Of a DNA stretch of 64,000 bases, positions 8,319 through 18,727 are shown one piece after another. Where the stretch lies: contig NZ_AQFT02000001.1 of assembly GCF_000364225.2 (NCBI RefSeq), positions 6,250,501-6,314,500 of the forward strand, given 5' to 3'. Position 1 is the first letter of the stretch. Every line of letters starts with the position of its first letter. The notes beneath the pieces were generated by a model, which had not been told where the DNA came from, made no database searches, and saw nothing but the letters and a program-made list of their open reading frames with translations. Made by a program: the position numbers and the translations under genes. This DNA comes from Eubacterium plexicaudatum ASF492 (lineage in GTDB: Bacteria; Bacillota; Clostridia; Lachnospirales; Lachnospiraceae).

Positions 8319-10696
8319 ATGGCGGAGTTTAATTATGCGCTCGAACCGGGGAAATACTTAAAACGAAAGTACGATGTGCGGCAGGTAATAGAAACGGGAG
8401 TACCGTTGATATCTGTTGTAACGGCATATTACAATGCGGGGACGTATTTTGAGCAGACCTTTTACAGTGTTTTGAATCAGACATTTCCCTGGTTTGAATG
8501 GATAATCGTAGATGATGGCAGTACAAATGAAAAAGATATTGCCAAGTTGTGTCAGATGGCAGAATCAGATGGCAGAATCAAAGTGCTTCATCAGGAAAAT
8601 GAAGGTGCTGTAAGTGCAAGAAATAAAGCAATTACATATAGTGTGTCAGATGTGATCGTAATATTAGACGCAGATGATCTGATCGACTGCCGGTATCTGG
8701 AAATGGTATATTGGGGACTTGTGTGCAATCCGCAGGCAGCATGGGCATATACGGATTCCGTAGGATTTGACCATCAGCAATATATATGGGAAAGAGAATT
8801 TTCTTCCGATGTTATGAAGCGGGAAAACGTTCTGTCTTATATTGCGGCTATTCGGAAGGAAGTATTAACGGATGGGATTTATGATAACCGTACAAGGAAT
8901 GAGTGGGAAGACTGGCAGCTGTGGCTGAAATTACTGGCGAAAGGGTATCGGCCGTTTCATATTAAAAAGAAGATGTTCTGGTATCGAAGATTAGATACCG
9001 GAATGTTATCAAAGATCGAAAAAGACGAAAAGCTGCGAAACAGGTTAAAAGCAAAGATTGAGACACTGGCACAAAATGTGCCGGATGGGATCTGCGCTGC
9101 TTGTCCGGATTATACAAATGGGCTGGAATTTGCAAGAGTAAAAGTTGCGGATTGGGACAGAAAGCTGCCTTACAGAAAAAAGAAGGTTCATATTTTGTTC
9201 CTGCTGCCGCATATGGAATGCGGAGGAGCAGATTTGTTTAATCTGGATATTATAAAAATCTGGATAAGGAAAGATATGAAACCGGAATCGTAACAACGGT
9301 TGCGGATGAGAATGAATGGGAATCTGCCTTTGCATCTCAGACGGATGATGTGTTTGAACTGCCGCGATTTTTAAGTAAGGAAGATTGGGTATCTTTTATC
9401 TATTATTATATTCGTTCCCGTCAGGCAGATATCGTATGCAATATCAGCAGTTACTGGGGATACTACGTATTGCCGTTGATTCGGACAGATTTTCCGAAAG
9501 TTGCAGTGATTGACTGCGTTCACGCAGAAGGCAATTATTGGAGGAACGGTGGATATCCCCGTGTTTCCGGAAAATTTTCAAGTGTGCTCGAACGGACATT
9601 TGTGACAAATGACTATACGAGAAATATATTGGTAAAAAAGTATGGAGCAGTACCGGATAAAACGAGATTGATTTATACAGGTGTGGACGAAGACAATTTT
9701 TGCGCGGAACGCATTTCATGTGAGCAGGAACGGGAGAAATACCGGATATCCGCGCAAAGGCCGACCGTGTTGTACTTATGCAGGCTTTGTCCGGAAAAAA
9801 GACCGTTTTTAATGCTGGAGATCGCTGGGAAGGTAAAAGAACGAATCCATAATATTCAGTTTTTAGTAGTTGGAACCGGAGAATATTTGGAAGATTTAAA
9901 AAGACAGGCAGAGAAACTTGGGCTGCAGGAAACGGTTATTTTTACCGGACGGGTGGAAGATACAAAGCCATTTTATAAAATGTCGGATTTATTTTTGCTG
10001 TGTTCCTTAAAAGAAGGATTGTCAGTTACGACCTTTGAGTCCATGATTATGGGACTTCCGGTGATCAGCGCAGATGTAGGAAGTCAGTATGAACTGGTGG
10101 ATGATCAGACCGGCAGCCTGATTACCTGCAGAGCCGATGAACAAAAAGATTTTTACAGTCGGGAAAGTGCTCCAAAGGAAGTGCAGGAATATGCAGATGC
10201 GGTATGTGGATGGGTAGAAAAGCTGCGCCGTAATGAACAGCAGGTAAGACAGAAATGCAGGAATAAAATAAAAAGGGGATTTACTTTAAAAGACCTGATA
10301 CATACACTTGATCGGGAATTTATGGAGTTGATTTCCGATGAAGCCGTTTTGCAGCGGGTAATTGCCGCAAAAGAACTGATTTTACATAGAGCGGTCTTTG
10401 AAGAATTGATGATGCTGTGCAACAGCTATGGAAGCAAAGAAGTGACATTAAATGAATTGTGGACAGGAAATGCATTTCAATACGAACAATTCAGGAAAAG
10501 CAAAGAAGCGCTGCAACAGGAATGCAGTCGTCTGACAGAGGAAAGAAACAGGATGGATTTGGAACTGCGCACAATCTATTCCCTTCGAACATGGCGCATG
10601 ATTACAAAATATCATGATTTTATGGAAAACACAAAAGCAGGACATCTGCTGAGCAGGTTACGCAAAGCAGTAACAAGCAAGAGGAAAAATGAATGA
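8319..10696 (+). CDS. GT2-GT4 bifunctional glycosyltransferase fusion, frameshifted
   Basis: Two catalytic domains in about 792 residues. Residues 25-270 are GT2 (ISVVTAYYNAGTYF, VDDGST, ILDADD, then NEWEDWQLWLKLLAKG). From about 290 a GT4 follows (HMECGGADLFN, LYLCRLCPEKRP, LKEGLSVTTFESMIMG). The frame breaks in the A5 run at 9254-9258. Adding one A turns the early stop at 9293 into KNLDKERYETGIVTTVADENEW, continuous with 9350-10696. The last 80 residues are coiled coil plus YSLRTWRMITKYHDFM, a tail often seen on such GT4 proteins. ATG 8319 follows GCGAGGAAG. One polypeptide could add two consecutive sugars. Confidence 0.85.
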
Positions 10697-11700
10697 AAAA
10701 TTATGACGGAAAATTAGATGGAAAAAAGGTTTTGGTAACCGGAGCGGACGGATTTATCGGTTCGCACCTGGTAGAGATGCTTGTAAAGAAGGGAGCAAAG
10801 GTAAGAGCGTTGTCTCAGTATAATTCATTTAATGACTGGGGCTGGCTGGAAGATATCTCATGTGCGGATGATGTGGAAGTCGTCTGCGGAGATGTGAGGG
10901 ATGCTGCATATTGCCAGCATATTACAAGCGGACAGGAGCTGATCTTTCATCTGGCAGCTTTGATAGCGATTCCTTATTCTTATGTGGCTCCGCAGAGCTA
11001 TATAGATACTAATGTAAAAGGCACATTAAATATTTGTCAGGCTGCTTTGAAAAATGATGTCGCAAAGGTCATTCACACATCAACCAGTGAAGTGTACGGA
11101 ACTGCCCGGTACGTGCCGATAGACGAAAAGCATCCGCTGCAGCCGCAGTCTCCTTACAGTGCAAGTAAAATAGGGGCGGATGCGATTGCAATGAGTTTTC
11201 ATCATGCATTTCAGTTGAATGTTACGATTGCAAGGCCGTTTAATACATATGGTCCGCGCCAGTCAGCCAGAGCGGTCATACCGACAATTATTACGCAGAT
11301 AGCAAGCGGCGCGAAAGAAATAAAAATAGGAGATGGAAGCCCTACCAGAGATTTTAACTATGTCGGGGATACGTGCCGTGGCTTTTGCATGCTGGCTGAA
11401 AGCGACTGCACAGATGGAGAGACGGTAAATATCGGTTCGAATTATGAGATCAGCGTTATAGATACTCTGCATAAAATCCGGGATATTATGGGAAGTGATG
11501 CGCAGATTATCTGTGATGAGGACAGAATCAGGCCGAAAAACAGCGAGGTGTTCCGGCTGTGGTGTGATAACCGCAAGATCAGGCGGTTAACCGGGTTTGA
11601 GCCGGAATATTCACTTGAGGAAGGGCTGAGACGAACGATTGACTGGTTTACGGATTCTGACAATTTAAAGAAATATAAGGCAGGTATTTATAATGTGTAA
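10693..11700 (+). CDS. NAD-dependent nucleotide-sugar 4,6-dehydratase, LegB-like SDR
   Basis: A 335-residue extended SDR. The Rossmann motif is VTGADGFIGSHL, and the catalytic pair is in YSASK, with TSEVYG supplying the Ser/Thr. IAIPYSYVAP, NTYGPRQSARAVIPTIITQ and SPTRDFNYV are hallmarks of the LegB/4,6-dehydratase group, which makes a 4-keto-6-deoxy intermediate from an NDP-sugar (GDP-GlcNAc in the characterised Campylobacter legionaminate pathway). No LegC, NeuB or LegI homologue is in the window, so a legionaminate product is not supported; a 6-deoxy-hexose made with the next two genes fits better. ATG 10693 overlaps the previous stop. The gene is intact. Confidence 0.85.
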   Translation: MKNYDGKLDGKKVLVTGADGFIGSHLVEMLVKKGAKVRALSQYNSFNDWGWLEDISCADDVEVVCGDVRDAAYCQHITSGQELIFHLAALIAIPYSYVAPQSYIDTNVKGTLNICQAALKNDVAKVIHTSTSEVYGTARYVPIDEKHPLQPQSPYSASKIGADAIAMSFHHAFQLNVTIARPFNTYGPRQSARAVIPTIITQIASGAKEIKIGDGSPTRDFNYVGDTCRGFCMLAESDCTDGETVNIGSNYEISVIDTLHKIRDIMGSDAQIICDEDRIRPKNSEVFRLWCDNRKIRRLTGFEPEYSLEEGLRRTIDWFTDSDNLKKYKAGIYNV

Positions 11701-12409
11701 GGATGAAAAATGTGCCGTAATTCTGGCCGGAGGCAAGGGTACCCGGTTAAGGCCATATACAATCGCAATGCCGAAACCTCTTGTACCGGTAGGGGATTAT
11801 CCGATCATGGAGATTATTATCCGACAGCTTGTAAAATATGGTTTTAAAAGAATTATTATTACCGTGAATCATCAGGCGGAACTGATCCAATCGTATTTTG
11901 GCGACGGAAAAAAATGGGGGATTCATATTGAGTATTCTCTTGAGACAAAGCCGCTTGGAACGATGGGACCGCTTCGCCAGATCAAAGATCTGCCGGAACA
12001 TTTTCTGGTTATGAATGGGGATATACTTACAGATCTTAATTTTGCAAAGTTTTTGAAGAGCATGTAAAAAGTGGTTATATTTTTACAATTTCAAGTTACG
12101 GCAGAAAACACAAAGTAGATTATGGCATTTTGCATACGGATGAAAAAATACTCTGTGCGGGTTTGAAGAAAAGCCGGAATTGGATTACATAGTCAGCATG
12201 GGAATTTATGCCGCATCCGGAGAAATTGTTGGTTACATACCGCCGGATAGTTATTATGGATTCGATCATCTGATGAAGCAGATGATCGACATGAAAAAGA
12301 AGTCGCAGTGCGCCGGTTTTATGGGTATTGGCTGGATATCGGACGTCCAAAAGATTATCAGAAAGCCTCGGAATGTTTTGAAGAAGAAATGGAGAGGTTT
12401 TTGTTATGA
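11693..12409 (+). CDS. Sugar-1-phosphate nucleotidyltransferase, three frameshifts
   Basis: An NDP-sugar pyrophosphorylase (about 238 residues). The N-terminal signature AVILAGGKGTRLRPYT binds the NTP, PKPLVPVGDYP follows, and MNGDILTDLN holds the metal Asp. The frame breaks three times: the T5 run at 12050-12054, G3 at 12159-12161 and AA at 12300-12301. One base added at each restores FFEEHVKSGY, CGFEEKPELDY and KKKVAVRRFYGYWLDIGRP, the last being the standard C-terminal motif of the family. The repaired frame stops at 12409, overlapping the next start (ATGA). It probably activates the sugar used by the adjacent dehydratases. Confidence 0.82.
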
Positions 12410-13278
12410 ACATTCTGGTAACGGGTGCAGATGGATTTATCGGAAAAAGAATGGCCGAAGTGCTGTCAAAAAAAGGACATCATGTGATCGGGCATTGCCT
12501 GACGGACGGGGACATTTCAAAAAAGGAAGCATTTGCACCATACAGGGAATGCACGACAGATGTCGTCTATCATTTTGCTGCCAGAACATTTGTGCCGGAC
12601 AGCTGGAACAACTGCTACGAATACTTTCATACAAATGTGATGGGCACTGTTTCGGTACTGGAATTTTGCAGAGAAAAACGCTGCAGCGCAGTGCTGATGA
12701 GTTCTTATGTCTATGGAGAGCCTCAGTTTCTTCCTGTTACGGAAGAACATCCGCTGGTATCAGCGACGCCATATCATGAAACAAAGATCGTAATGGAGCA
12801 CATCGGAAGATTTTATACGGAACATTTTTCGGTGCCGGTCACAGTGTTTCGTCCGTTTAATGTATATGGAATGGGACAGAACGAAGCGTTTTTACTGCCG
12901 AAAATTATGAAACAGCTATTGGATCCGCATATAACGAGAGTCAGACTTATGGATCTTAGTCCGAGAAGAGATTATGTCTATATCAAGGATGTGATTGAGG
13001 CACTGTGCTGCGGGATGGCAGTCAAAGAAGGATTTCATGTATACAATATCGGAACCGGACATTCCTACAGCGTAGAGGAAGCAGTCAAAATGTGCATGAA
13101 TGTGACCGGAATTGAAAAACCATATGATGCGGTACAAGAAGTGAGGGCTTTTGAAGTCTCGGATTGTGTGGCAGATATATCAAAGCTGGAGCAGGATTTT
13201 GGGTATCATGTGCGGTATGGTCTGCGGGATGGTATACAAGACTGGTATTTGGAGATGAGAAGGCAGATTTCAGGATGA
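12406..13278 (+). CDS. NAD-dependent epimerase/dehydratase (extended SDR)
   Basis: A 290-residue nucleotide-sugar SDR with the Rossmann motif VTGADGFIGKRM, VYHFAA, the active-site pair YHETK, RPFNVYG and SPRRDYVYIKD. It is related to, but clearly diverged from, the LegB-like protein two genes upstream, so it likely acts next in the pathway as a 4-keto reductase or epimerase. The start overlaps the repaired nucleotidyltransferase stop. The gene is intact. The exact product cannot be told from sequence. Confidence 0.85.
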   Translation: MNILVTGADGFIGKRMAEVLSKKGHHVIGHCLTDGDISKKEAFAPYRECTTDVVYHFAARTFVPDSWNNCYEYFHTNVMGTVSVLEFCREKRCSAVLMSSYVYGEPQFLPVTEEHPLVSATPYHETKIVMEHIGRFYTEHFSVPVTVFRPFNVYGMGQNEAFLLPKIMKQLLDPHITRVRLMDLSPRRDYVYIKDVIEALCCGMAVKEGFHVYNIGTGHSYSVEEAVKMCMNVTGIEKPYDAVQEVRAFEVSDCVADISKLEQDFGYHVRYGLRDGIQDWYLEMRRQISG

Positions 13279-13307
13279 AGACAAGACGGATATGAGGGAG
13301 TTTACTT

Positions 13308-15016
13308 ATGGAAAAAGATGAAAAAATATAGCAAGCGGTATCGGAGAATGTATGCTCTTTTGGATGACGGGAATAGTAGTATTGACGCCTATATTATTTG
13401 CGTTGGGTATCAGCATATCGTATATCAATGTCTTATTCCCATTAATAATGACTGCGTTACTGCTCTTTTTAAGTAATCAATACAGTATATCCGAGAAAGT
13501 CATCATGTTATGTATCAGCATAGGTACGATAATCATTATTGTCTTGTCATGCGGTGCGGTTTTTGATCAGACATGGGATGGCGGAGCCTATCATAAGACA
13601 GCGGTTGGACTGCTGAAAGAAGGATGGAATCCTTTGTATAACACAGCCATTGAATTTAATGAACGATCAGGAATTCTGCCATTTGTGGGCGCCAATCCTA
13701 TTAAATATGCGGAAGGATATCCAAAGGCATCCTGGTATCTTGCCGCATCCATTTATTATATAACCGGGAATATCGAATCCGGCAAAGCATATACACTTAT
13801 TTTTGCGGTAATCACATGTTTGATTATTTACGGATATTTTAGAGCGAAAGAGTATTCGGTTGGAAAATGCATTCTTTTGTCTTTGATGGCGGGGTTTCAT
13901 CCGATGGTTTTGGCTCAGATGCATTCTTATTATGTGGATGGAATGACCGGATGCATATTGATTATGCTGATGGTGGAATCTTTGATGGTTGCGGATCAGA
14001 GCAGAAACTGTGATAAGAAACGACATTATTTTATAGTGGGCGAATTGGTTATATTTGGATGCGGTTTGAAATTTTCAACTTTGGGATTTACAGCGCTTAT
14101 TTGTATCATTACGTTTTTGTTTCAGGCATACTATTCCGGATCAAATATGAAGTTTGTGGCAAAGTTGCTGGCATATTATGCTGGTACGGCAGGATTTTCA
14201 ATAGTGGTAGTAGGAGCCGCCCCATATGTTACTAATATTCATAGGTATCGGGATATTTTTTATGGGTTTTCCAATATGATGGATCCGAGTGTGTTAGAGG
14301 CATCGTTTGGAATAGCAGGTTTGGGGAAAACCGGAAGGATGTTTGCATCTTTATTTGGAAAAATGAGCCATGGGAGTTATCAATCTTTAGGGGAATTATT
14401 AAAGCTTCCTTTTACTTATGATAAAAGCGAGTTGGATTATTATTCATTCGTAGATTTAAGAGTAAGCGGTTCAGGCATGTTTTTCAGCGGTATATTGTTG
14501 CTATCATTGGCAATTCTTGCCGTAATGGCAGTAAAAGGAGAGTTAAAGAGTGCATCGGACAAGCTCATGCTTTGCTATCTTGTATGCATTGCGTTTGAAC
14601 TGATTGCATTTGAAGAAACGTACCAGATTCGTTATATCAGCCATATTTATATTGTAGTCATTTATGCTTTTGAGCTTTTATGGAGAAAGCAAGAGCTGTG
14701 TAACAGGTGCAGGAAAAGCGGCATTTGTGTGCTGAGCACAGTTATAACAGTGTTTATGTGCCTGAATGGCCTGCCGTGGGTAAAGCCGGCATATGACAGG
14801 ATAGACAGTAGCATTACTTATCGGTATGAACTGGAAAAATTGGCGGCAATGAATAGCGGGCAGAAAGTAACCATTGCTTTTTGGTCTTATGATTTCAGCG
14901 GTATGCATTTTAATCTGGCGGATTTTGGGATTAGAGATTATGAATTTGTTGATATGAGTGAACTTACAGAAATAAACTATACGAGTATTTATGGAAATTG
15001 GGTGATGTATTATTAA
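13308..15016 (+). CDS. GT-C-like integral membrane protein (paralogue of 19244-20990)
   Basis: A polytopic membrane protein of about 569 residues with ten or more hydrophobic segments. The first extracellular loop holds DQTWDGGAYHKTA, an acidic motif in the position expected of a GT-C catalytic loop, followed by LLKEGWNP. The soluble C-terminus has no enzyme motif I recognise. The annotated frame opens at ATG 13352, but ATG 13308 follows GAGGGAG and reaches it if one A is added to the A6 run at 13321-13326 (MEKDEKNIASGIGEC). I infer transfer of a lipid-linked sugar outside the membrane; no family name can be given with certainty. Confidence 0.65.
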
Positions 15017-15122
15017 AATGTGGTACATGGCCTTTCGGAAGATTAGAAAAATACTATGAAAAAGAAAATTTTGATAGTACGTAGCTAGTAGTGTTCATAT
15101 TAAGTGTAAAAGGGAAAAATAC

Positions 15123-16085
15123 ATGCGAAAAGAATTAGTAAATATATGGAATCGTGTTATGCGGATAAAGATATTGCACCCTTTGGTAATTGTTGGAAGA
15201 AAAATGATTTTTTCAAATACATTAAATGCCATGGTGGATTTTATGGAACGGCATACAAATGCGGCCGGGTTGAAAGAAACAAATGATTTTTTTGAGTCTA
15301 ATAGGGAAAGAATTGCGCGCAATAAAGAGTGCCTTGCTGATGAAAAAAGCAGGGAAGTATATGAAAATATTATCAAATATAGAAGTACTCTGAAACGTAA
15401 ATATTTATATCTTGCAAGGAGTCCGTATTATGAACAATATTTTGCTCCGGATATTATTAAGTTAAAAAAACACGAATTTTTATTGATTGTGGTGCATATG
15501 TAGGCGATACCATTTTGAGTTTAAATCATAATTATGTAAATTTGTGCAAGGGAGGGGACTTGAAAGCTCTGTGTCTTGAACCGGATCCTTACAATGCTTT
15601 ACAGTGCAGGAAAACGATAAAAAAATAAGAAAGTTGCATCCATGGTTCCGAGGATATGTTATGCAGAGAGGGGCGTGGAAGGATGAGGATGTTTTGTATT
15701 TCAAAGAAGGAACAGAATATTCTAATAAACTTGGTAAAACGGGGACGGATGGTTGTACGGCTGTATCTACAGTGTCTATAGATTATGCAGTGAGACGTTA
15801 TCGGACAAAACAAAAGATGATGCAAAAGTTACATTTATTAAAATGGATATAGAGGGTTCGGAACCGGAAGCGCTTATGGGGGCCAGGGAAACAATTTCAA
15901 CTGATCGGCCTGTCCTTGTAGTGTCTATTTATCATACACAGGAGCAGATGCTTAGTATAATTGAATATTGCAGAAATAATATGGAGGATTATAAATTTTA
16001 TATACGCCATTATTCGCCGGCATGGGGAGAAACAGATTTATATGCTGTTCCATGTCGTGCGGATGAGATTGGAAATAACGTCTGA
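15123..16085 (+). CDS. FkbM-family methyltransferase, three frameshifts
   Basis: A SAM-dependent methyltransferase of the FkbM type, about 320 residues. The repaired frame shows FIDCGAYVGDTILSLN (SAM-binding motif I), LEPDPYNA, and the family end motif FIKMDIEGSEPEALMGARE. Breaks fall in the T5 run at 15477-15481, TTT at 15598-15600 and TT at 15798-15799; each is fixed by one added T. These enzymes O-methylate sugars in surface glycans and antibiotics, which suits this locus. ATG 15123 follows AAAAGGGAAA. Confidence 0.85.
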
Positions 16086-16110
16086 GTAATGTGAGGTAGT
16101 CTAAAAAACA

Positions 16111-17226
16111 ATGGAAAAGAAAATTTTAATGGCTCTAAATTACTATTATCCGTATATAAGCGGCGTATCGGAATATGCGCGTCTTGTTGCAGAGGAATAT
16201 GTAAAAAGAGGGTATGAAGTGACGGTGGTTACCTCTAATCATGCGAATCTCAGGGATAAGGAAATGATTCATGGCGTACATGTAATAAGAACAAAAGTAT
16301 GGTTTAAAATCAGTAAAGGAGTAATAAGTCCGGGATTTGTGTATTTGGTAATAAAGATGAGCAGAAAACATGCAATTGTCAATCTTCATCTGCCGATGCT
16401 GGAATCAGGTTTACTATCGTTGTTTATTAAGAAACGAAAGATTGTTGCTACGTATCATTGTGATATTCATTTGCCAAAATCATGGTTTAACCGCTTGATT
16501 GTTTGTGCAATGGACTGTTCGAATCTGATTTGTCTGGCACGTGCCAGACAAATATTGGTAACTTCTAAGGATTATGCTTTGCATTCCAGGGTGGCCGGCA
16601 GATACGAAAAAAAGCTTGTTGAAGCAGGAGCACCGGTGAAAATGTATGATCGAGTAAAAAACATCCACATTGCACGGGAAATAAAAAGAATTGGATTTTG
16701 CGGACGGATTGTAGAAGAAAAGGGTATAGATGTTTTATTAAAGGCTTACAAAATGATTCGGGAGAAACGTGATGATGTTTTCTTAGTTATTGGCGGAGAT
16801 TATCAGAACGTTGCAGGAGGAAGTGTTTATCCAAAGTTAAAGAAGTATATTGAAAAAAATCATATGAAAAACGTAGATTTTATCGGTAAAATTCCGGAGG
16901 AAAAAATGGCGGAATTTTATTCTTCTTTAGATGTTTTGGTATTACCAAGTACGAATACCCTGGAGGCATTTGGAATGGTACAGATAGAAGCGATGTTATG
17001 CGGAACACCGGTTGTGGCGTCCGATTTACTGGGAGTGCGCACAATTGTTCAAAGTACGGGAATGGGTGAAATTGCAAAAGTAAATGATGTGAGCAATTTG
17101 GCATATAAAATAGAATTGGTATTGAATCATCAAGAGTATTATCGAAAACCTCGTCAAAAGATCACAGAAATGTATGGAATGAAATCAGTCCTGAATGCGC
17201 ATAAAAAGGCATATTTTACCAGATGA
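16111..17226 (+). CDS. Glycosyltransferase family 4
   Basis: A 371-residue GT-B enzyme, intact. The N-terminal acceptor domain starts NYYYPYISGVSEYARLVAEE. The donor domain has GFCGRIVEEKGIDVLLKA, the VLPST segment and EAFGMVQIEAMLCGTPVVAS, which holds the E-x7-E pair. No membrane span is seen. It is followed by GtrA 43 bp downstream. It resembles PimA-like enzymes that work on lipid acceptors, but the donor and acceptor are unknown. Confidence 0.9.
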   Translation: MEKKILMALNYYYPYISGVSEYARLVAEEYVKRGYEVTVVTSNHANLRDKEMIHGVHVIRTKVWFKISKGVISPGFVYLVIKMSRKHAIVNLHLPMLESGLLSLFIKKRKIVATYHCDIHLPKSWFNRLIVCAMDCSNLICLARARQILVTSKDYALHSRVAGRYEKKLVEAGAPVKMYDRVKNIHIAREIKRIGFCGRIVEEKGIDVLLKAYKMIREKRDDVFLVIGGDYQNVAGGSVYPKLKKYIEKNHMKNVDFIGKIPEEKMAEFYSSLDVLVLPSTNTLEAFGMVQIEAMLCGTPVVASDLLGVRTIVQSTGMGEIAKVNDVSNLAYKIELVLNHQEYYRKPRQKITEMYGMKSVLNAHKKAYFTR

Positions 17227-17269
17227 AGAAAGATATGTGTTTTATTTGCAGAAGGCAGATGGAGCGAAG

Positions 17270-17761
17270 ATGTTCAGAGAAAAGATGGGAAAAGCAGTTG
17301 TATTTTTTATGCAGTTTGTAAGATTTGGGTTGGTAGGAGCTGTTAATTCGGCAATAAATTATTTTATATATGCAGTGTGCATAAAGGCGGGAATGCATTA
17401 CATAGGTGCAAATGTAGTAGGGTTTATGTTGACTATTTTCAGTGCTTATTTGTTGCAAAGTAAGTTTGTATTTAAAGAATGCGGAAAATCTTTGATTTGG
17501 TGGAAAGTGTTGTTGAAAACCTATGTGTCCTATGCTTTTACAGGCTTATTATTAACAAATGTTTTGTCAATTTTATGGATTGATATTTTGGATTTGTCAA
17601 CAGTTTTATACCCAATATATACTGTTTTGGATCGTTATTTTAAGTGGCCGGATATTTTTGTGTTTATAAAATATATGGCGCCTGTTTTAAATACGCTGTT
17701 TTCCATACCCATTAATTTTTTAATAAACAAATATTGGGCTTATAGAGAAACAGAGTCCTGA
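17270..17761 (+). CDS. GtrA-family membrane protein (lipid-linked sugar flippase)
   Basis: A 163-residue protein with four hydrophobic segments and the family motifs FVRFGLVGAVNSAINYFIY near the N-terminus and INFLINKYWAYR at the end. GtrA proteins are held to flip polyprenyl-phosphate sugars made by GtrB-type GT2s. I chose ATG 17270, after GATGGAGCGAAG, over the longer open frame from 17195, which overlaps the GT4 end. It is the only GtrA homologue in the window and may serve all the lipid-sugar GT2s here. Confidence 0.88.
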   Translation: MFREKMGKAVVFFMQFVRFGLVGAVNSAINYFIYAVCIKAGMHYIGANVVGFMLTIFSAYLLQSKFVFKECGKSLIWWKVLLKTYVSYAFTGLLLTNVLSILWIDILDLSTVLYPIYTVLDRYFKWPDIFVFIKYMAPVLNTLFSIPINFLINKYWAYRETES

Positions 17762-17785
17762 AAAGGAACTTGGAGTGGTAGGAAT

Positions 17786-18655
17786 ATGCAAAAACGAATA
17801 AAAGCATATATAAAATTGATGAGACCAGAGCATTATATTAAAAATTTTCTGCTGGCCCTGCCTGCTTTTTTTGCTGGAAATATGTTTGCTGTCAATACGT
17901 TAGTATGGCTTGTATTCGGTTTTCTTGCGTTTTCTTTTGCTGCGTCGACAGTATACATACTCAATGATATAAAAGACGTGGAAAAAGACCGTCAGCATGA
18001 GGTGAAAAAAAACAGGCCGATTGCTTCGGGGCTTGTGAGTTGTCAGGAGGCAGCATTACTTGGGGCTTTGTTATTTTTTCTTTCTCAGGCTATCGTATTT
18101 TTTATGGTTCATAATTTATTTCATCCTGCAAATATATTATTGATTTTGTATTTATTGATCAATATTTTATATAGTTTCGGATTGAAAAATAAACCGATTT
18201 TAGATGTTATGATTTTAGCAACAGGGTTTGTGCTGAGAGTGCTTTTTGGCGGATTAATTATTGATTGTATCGTGTCACAGTGGCTTTGCCTGACAATTAT
18301 GATGTTTTCTTTATATATGGGATTAGGGAAACGCAGAAATGAGCTGAGAAAATTGAGTGGAGAAAATACCAGAGAGGTATTGGCTTTTTACTCGGAATCT
18401 TTTTTAAATGGAACGATGTTAATGAGTAAAACATTGGGAGTGATGTTTTATTCTTTATGGTCTGCATTAGTAGTTTCTAAAAATAACTATATGATTTGGA
18501 CTGTGCCTTTGGTATTGGCGATTCTAATGAAGTACGAGCTGGATATTGAGGGGGATTCGTTTGGAGATCCCGTAGAGGTGCTTTTATCAGATAAAGTATT
18601 GTTTTTATTGGCTGTTTTATATGTGATTGCAGTAATGTGGATTGAGTTAGGATGA
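17786..18655 (+). CDS. UbiA-type prenyltransferase, decaprenyl-P phosphoribosyltransferase-like
   Basis: A 289-residue polytopic membrane protein. The first Asp-rich motif is NDIKDVEKDRQH, followed by RPIASG, as in the DPPR-synthase branch of the UbiA family (PRPP plus polyprenyl phosphate gives polyprenyl-phosphoryl-5-phosphoribose). The second motif region is less clear. Its place right after GtrA and between two GT-C-like proteins echoes the actinobacterial polyprenyl-phosphoryl-arabinose system, although no DprE1/DprE2 pair is visible. The start follows GGAGTGGTAGG. The family is fairly sure; the pentose substrate is inference. Confidence 0.82.
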   Translation: MQKRIKAYIKLMRPEHYIKNFLLALPAFFAGNMFAVNTLVWLVFGFLAFSFAASTVYILNDIKDVEKDRQHEVKKNRPIASGLVSCQEAALLGALLFFLSQAIVFFMVHNLFHPANILLILYLLINILYSFGLKNKPILDVMILATGFVLRVLFGGLIIDCIVSQWLCLTIMMFSLYMGLGKRRNELRKLSGENTREVLAFYSESFLNGTMLMSKTLGVMFYSLWSALVVSKNNYMIWTVPLVLAILMKYELDIEGDSFGDPVEVLLSDKVLFLLAVLYVIAVMWIELG

Positions 18656-18727
18656 GCCGTTTTGAGGGAAGAATTTTTAAGATGTGCGGAATGATATGAA
18701 AAATATGTGGGAAGGGAAATATCGAAT

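Noticed and set aside
8252..8330. Short open frame starting ATG 8252 before the GT2-GT4 gene
   Set aside because: It codes only about 25 residues and joins the GT2 only by losing a base, the opposite of all other breaks. ATG 8319 has its own good ribosome site.
8546..8582. Tandem 13-bp repeat (CAGATGGCAGAAT twice) inside the GT2 domain
   Set aside because: It encodes normal family sequence (MAESDGRIKV) in the intact frame; two copies are not enough to argue for a slippage switch.
10693..13278. Legionaminic or pseudaminic acid pathway suggested by the LegB-like gene
   Set aside because: The aminotransferase, acetyltransferase, hydrolyzing epimerase and NeuB-type synthase needed are not in the window.
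16540..16556. Palindrome TCTGGCAC/GTGCCAGA inside the GT4 gene
   Set aside because: It lies within a conserved coding region with no nearby gene start, so coding constraint or chance explains it.
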